This document shows, piece by piece, positions 52,027 to 52,748 of a DNA stretch of 52,748 bases; the stretch's first letter is position 1, and each line of letters opens with the position of its first letter. The notes beneath the pieces were generated by a model. That model saw nothing but the letters and a program-made list of their open reading frames with translations. It searched no databases and had not been told where the DNA came from. The stretch lies in contig JBMOLK010000235.1 in NCBI GenBank assembly GCA_049325575.1, positions 1 to 52,748 of the forward strand, read 5' to 3'. The DNA is from JBMOLK01 sp049325575. Its GTDB lineage: Bacteria; Bacillota; Clostridia; Acetivibrionales; Acetivibrionaceae. A program made the translations under genes and the position numbers.

Positions 52027-52603
52027 CTGCTTTCTTCATGCTTCTGTATGAGATAACAGGTGGAGCGGCATCTCTTCGCTTACTGTTCCTTGTTGCGGCA
52101 GCTGTCAGGAGCCTTGATGATGAGGCTGGTTTTGCCGTCATATGCTCAGGAAGTTTTGGCCGTTCTCCGCTTCTTTCAGCGATAGAAAGCTCCTTTACCT
52201 TCCAAGGCTTATGTCCCGTAAACTCGATGGTCAATTCGCTTGTATCGGCAGGGTCGAATACCACATCTACCTTGAATCCTACGAAGTTCAGGCCTACTTC
52301 ATATTTCTTGCCTTCAAAACTTATGCAGCCAGCTTTATCGACCATGCGTTCTTCGCAATGTAGAAAAGCATTCGTGATAGTATCTGCATCGAGAAATTTG
52401 ATAGCTTTGCCGTCACTTCTGAAAGCCAGTTCAGGGCTAATGTTTTCTCCCAAAGCTGAATGAGGCTTATGCTGATAGCATTCATCAAGCCATACCCAGA
52501 ACAGCTCATTGAGCTTTTCCAGTGTTTGTGGTCTTTCAAGTGCTGCCTCACTTAGAAATGAATCGACCACCCTGTTGAAGCGTTCAATTTTCCCCTTGTT
52601 ACG
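52010..52603 (-). pseudogene. DDE transposase, C-terminal part only
   Basis: About 195 codons, ending at the ATPase gene. It starts at the last catalytic motif (KGKIERFNRVVDSFLSEA, the Glu of DDE) and contains CYQHKPHSALGENISPELAF and a Mu-transposase-C-type beta barrel (ISFEGKKYEVGLNFVGFKVD). The first two catalytic Asp residues are missing because the frame is cut at 52603 by another element whose end begins there. The transposon is therefore inactive unless helped in trans. Confidence 0.75.
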
Positions 52604-52748
52604 TTAATCTTTACGTAACAAGGGTTATGTTAAGACTTCCGTTATGTAAAGAAATGTGACTCCAAGCATAGGTATTGTCTGTTTTAGTGTTAGATTTCTT
52701 TACATAATAATCTGGATATGTTACACATGAATCAAACATAACAAGGAG
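52593..52748. mobile_element. repeat-rich end of a further transposable element
   Basis: CCCTTGTTACG-(10 nt)-CGTAACAAGGG (52593-52624) is a perfect 11-bp palindrome at the cut in the transposase gene. Downstream TTATGTAAAGAAAT (52642-52655) is matched by its exact complement at 52694-52707, with further GTTATGTTAAG and GTTACACATG variants. Such multiple short sites are typical transposase-binding ends. The window closes with AACAAGGAG, a ribosome site for a gene that probably starts just outside. Confidence 0.6.

Overview
The window is low-GC DNA from a spore-forming anaerobic Firmicute, most likely Clostridia. This is inferred from A+T-rich AGGAGG-type ribosome sites, a Spo0E-family gene, a sigma-K-like promoter, clostridial mobile elements and LysR/ABC gene families. 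Most of it is accessory DNA in which mobile elements have inserted into one another.

Region 1 (1-18 kb). Two near-identical 3.76 kb copies of a giant multicopper oxidase gene (six cupredoxin domains, MnxG-like) lie about 12.3 kb apart. The first is intact (1245 aa). The second has lost its C-terminus to an IS3-family insertion. The second copy is divergent from a ten-gene operon of small proteins, which includes three near-identical acidic peptides of 47-56 aa behind strong ribosome sites. A sequence resembling a sigma-K promoter precedes that operon. I infer a spore-surface copper/manganese oxidation or coat-assembly system; the small proteins have no family I recognise. Between the copies are an IS remnant, an orphan immunity gene, an Rhs toxin gene split by an IS whose long frame carries two stops, and an IS3 remnant.

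Region 2 (18-36 kb) looks like an integrated island. It holds an FtsK/SpoIIIE-like translocase and a five-gene, translationally coupled defence operon: a complete type I restriction-modification system followed by a Septu-like ATPase/HNH nuclease pair. It also has a three-gene signalling operon (REC-XRE regulator, HAD phosphatase, 7TM sensor kinase), a promoter with a built-in palindrome, a structured RNA candidate, two excisionase-like HTH proteins and a tyrosine integrase. The integrase gene points at a 3' tRNA fragment, the probable attachment scar.

Region 3 (36-43.4 kb) is a mobilizable element. It has a large serine recombinase, an MNT/HEPN toxin-antitoxin pair, a TnpW-like ORF without a normal start codon, MobA with a nested MobB-like gene, MobC, an oriT candidate, a replication protein and a DUF6076-type protein.

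Region 4 (43.4-49.1 kb) is metabolic. A ptxABCD-type operon (ABC importer plus phosphite dehydrogenase-like enzyme) has a divergent LysR regulator and is followed by a YeiH-family membrane protein. The predicted role is uptake of phosphite and its oxidation to phosphate.

Region 5 (49.1-52.7 kb) is nested transposon debris: a Mu-like element (MuB-like ATPase and the transposase tail), an ExeA-type ATPase with a DDE transposase cut at its 5' side, and the repeat-rich end of one more element whose first gene probably begins just beyond the window.
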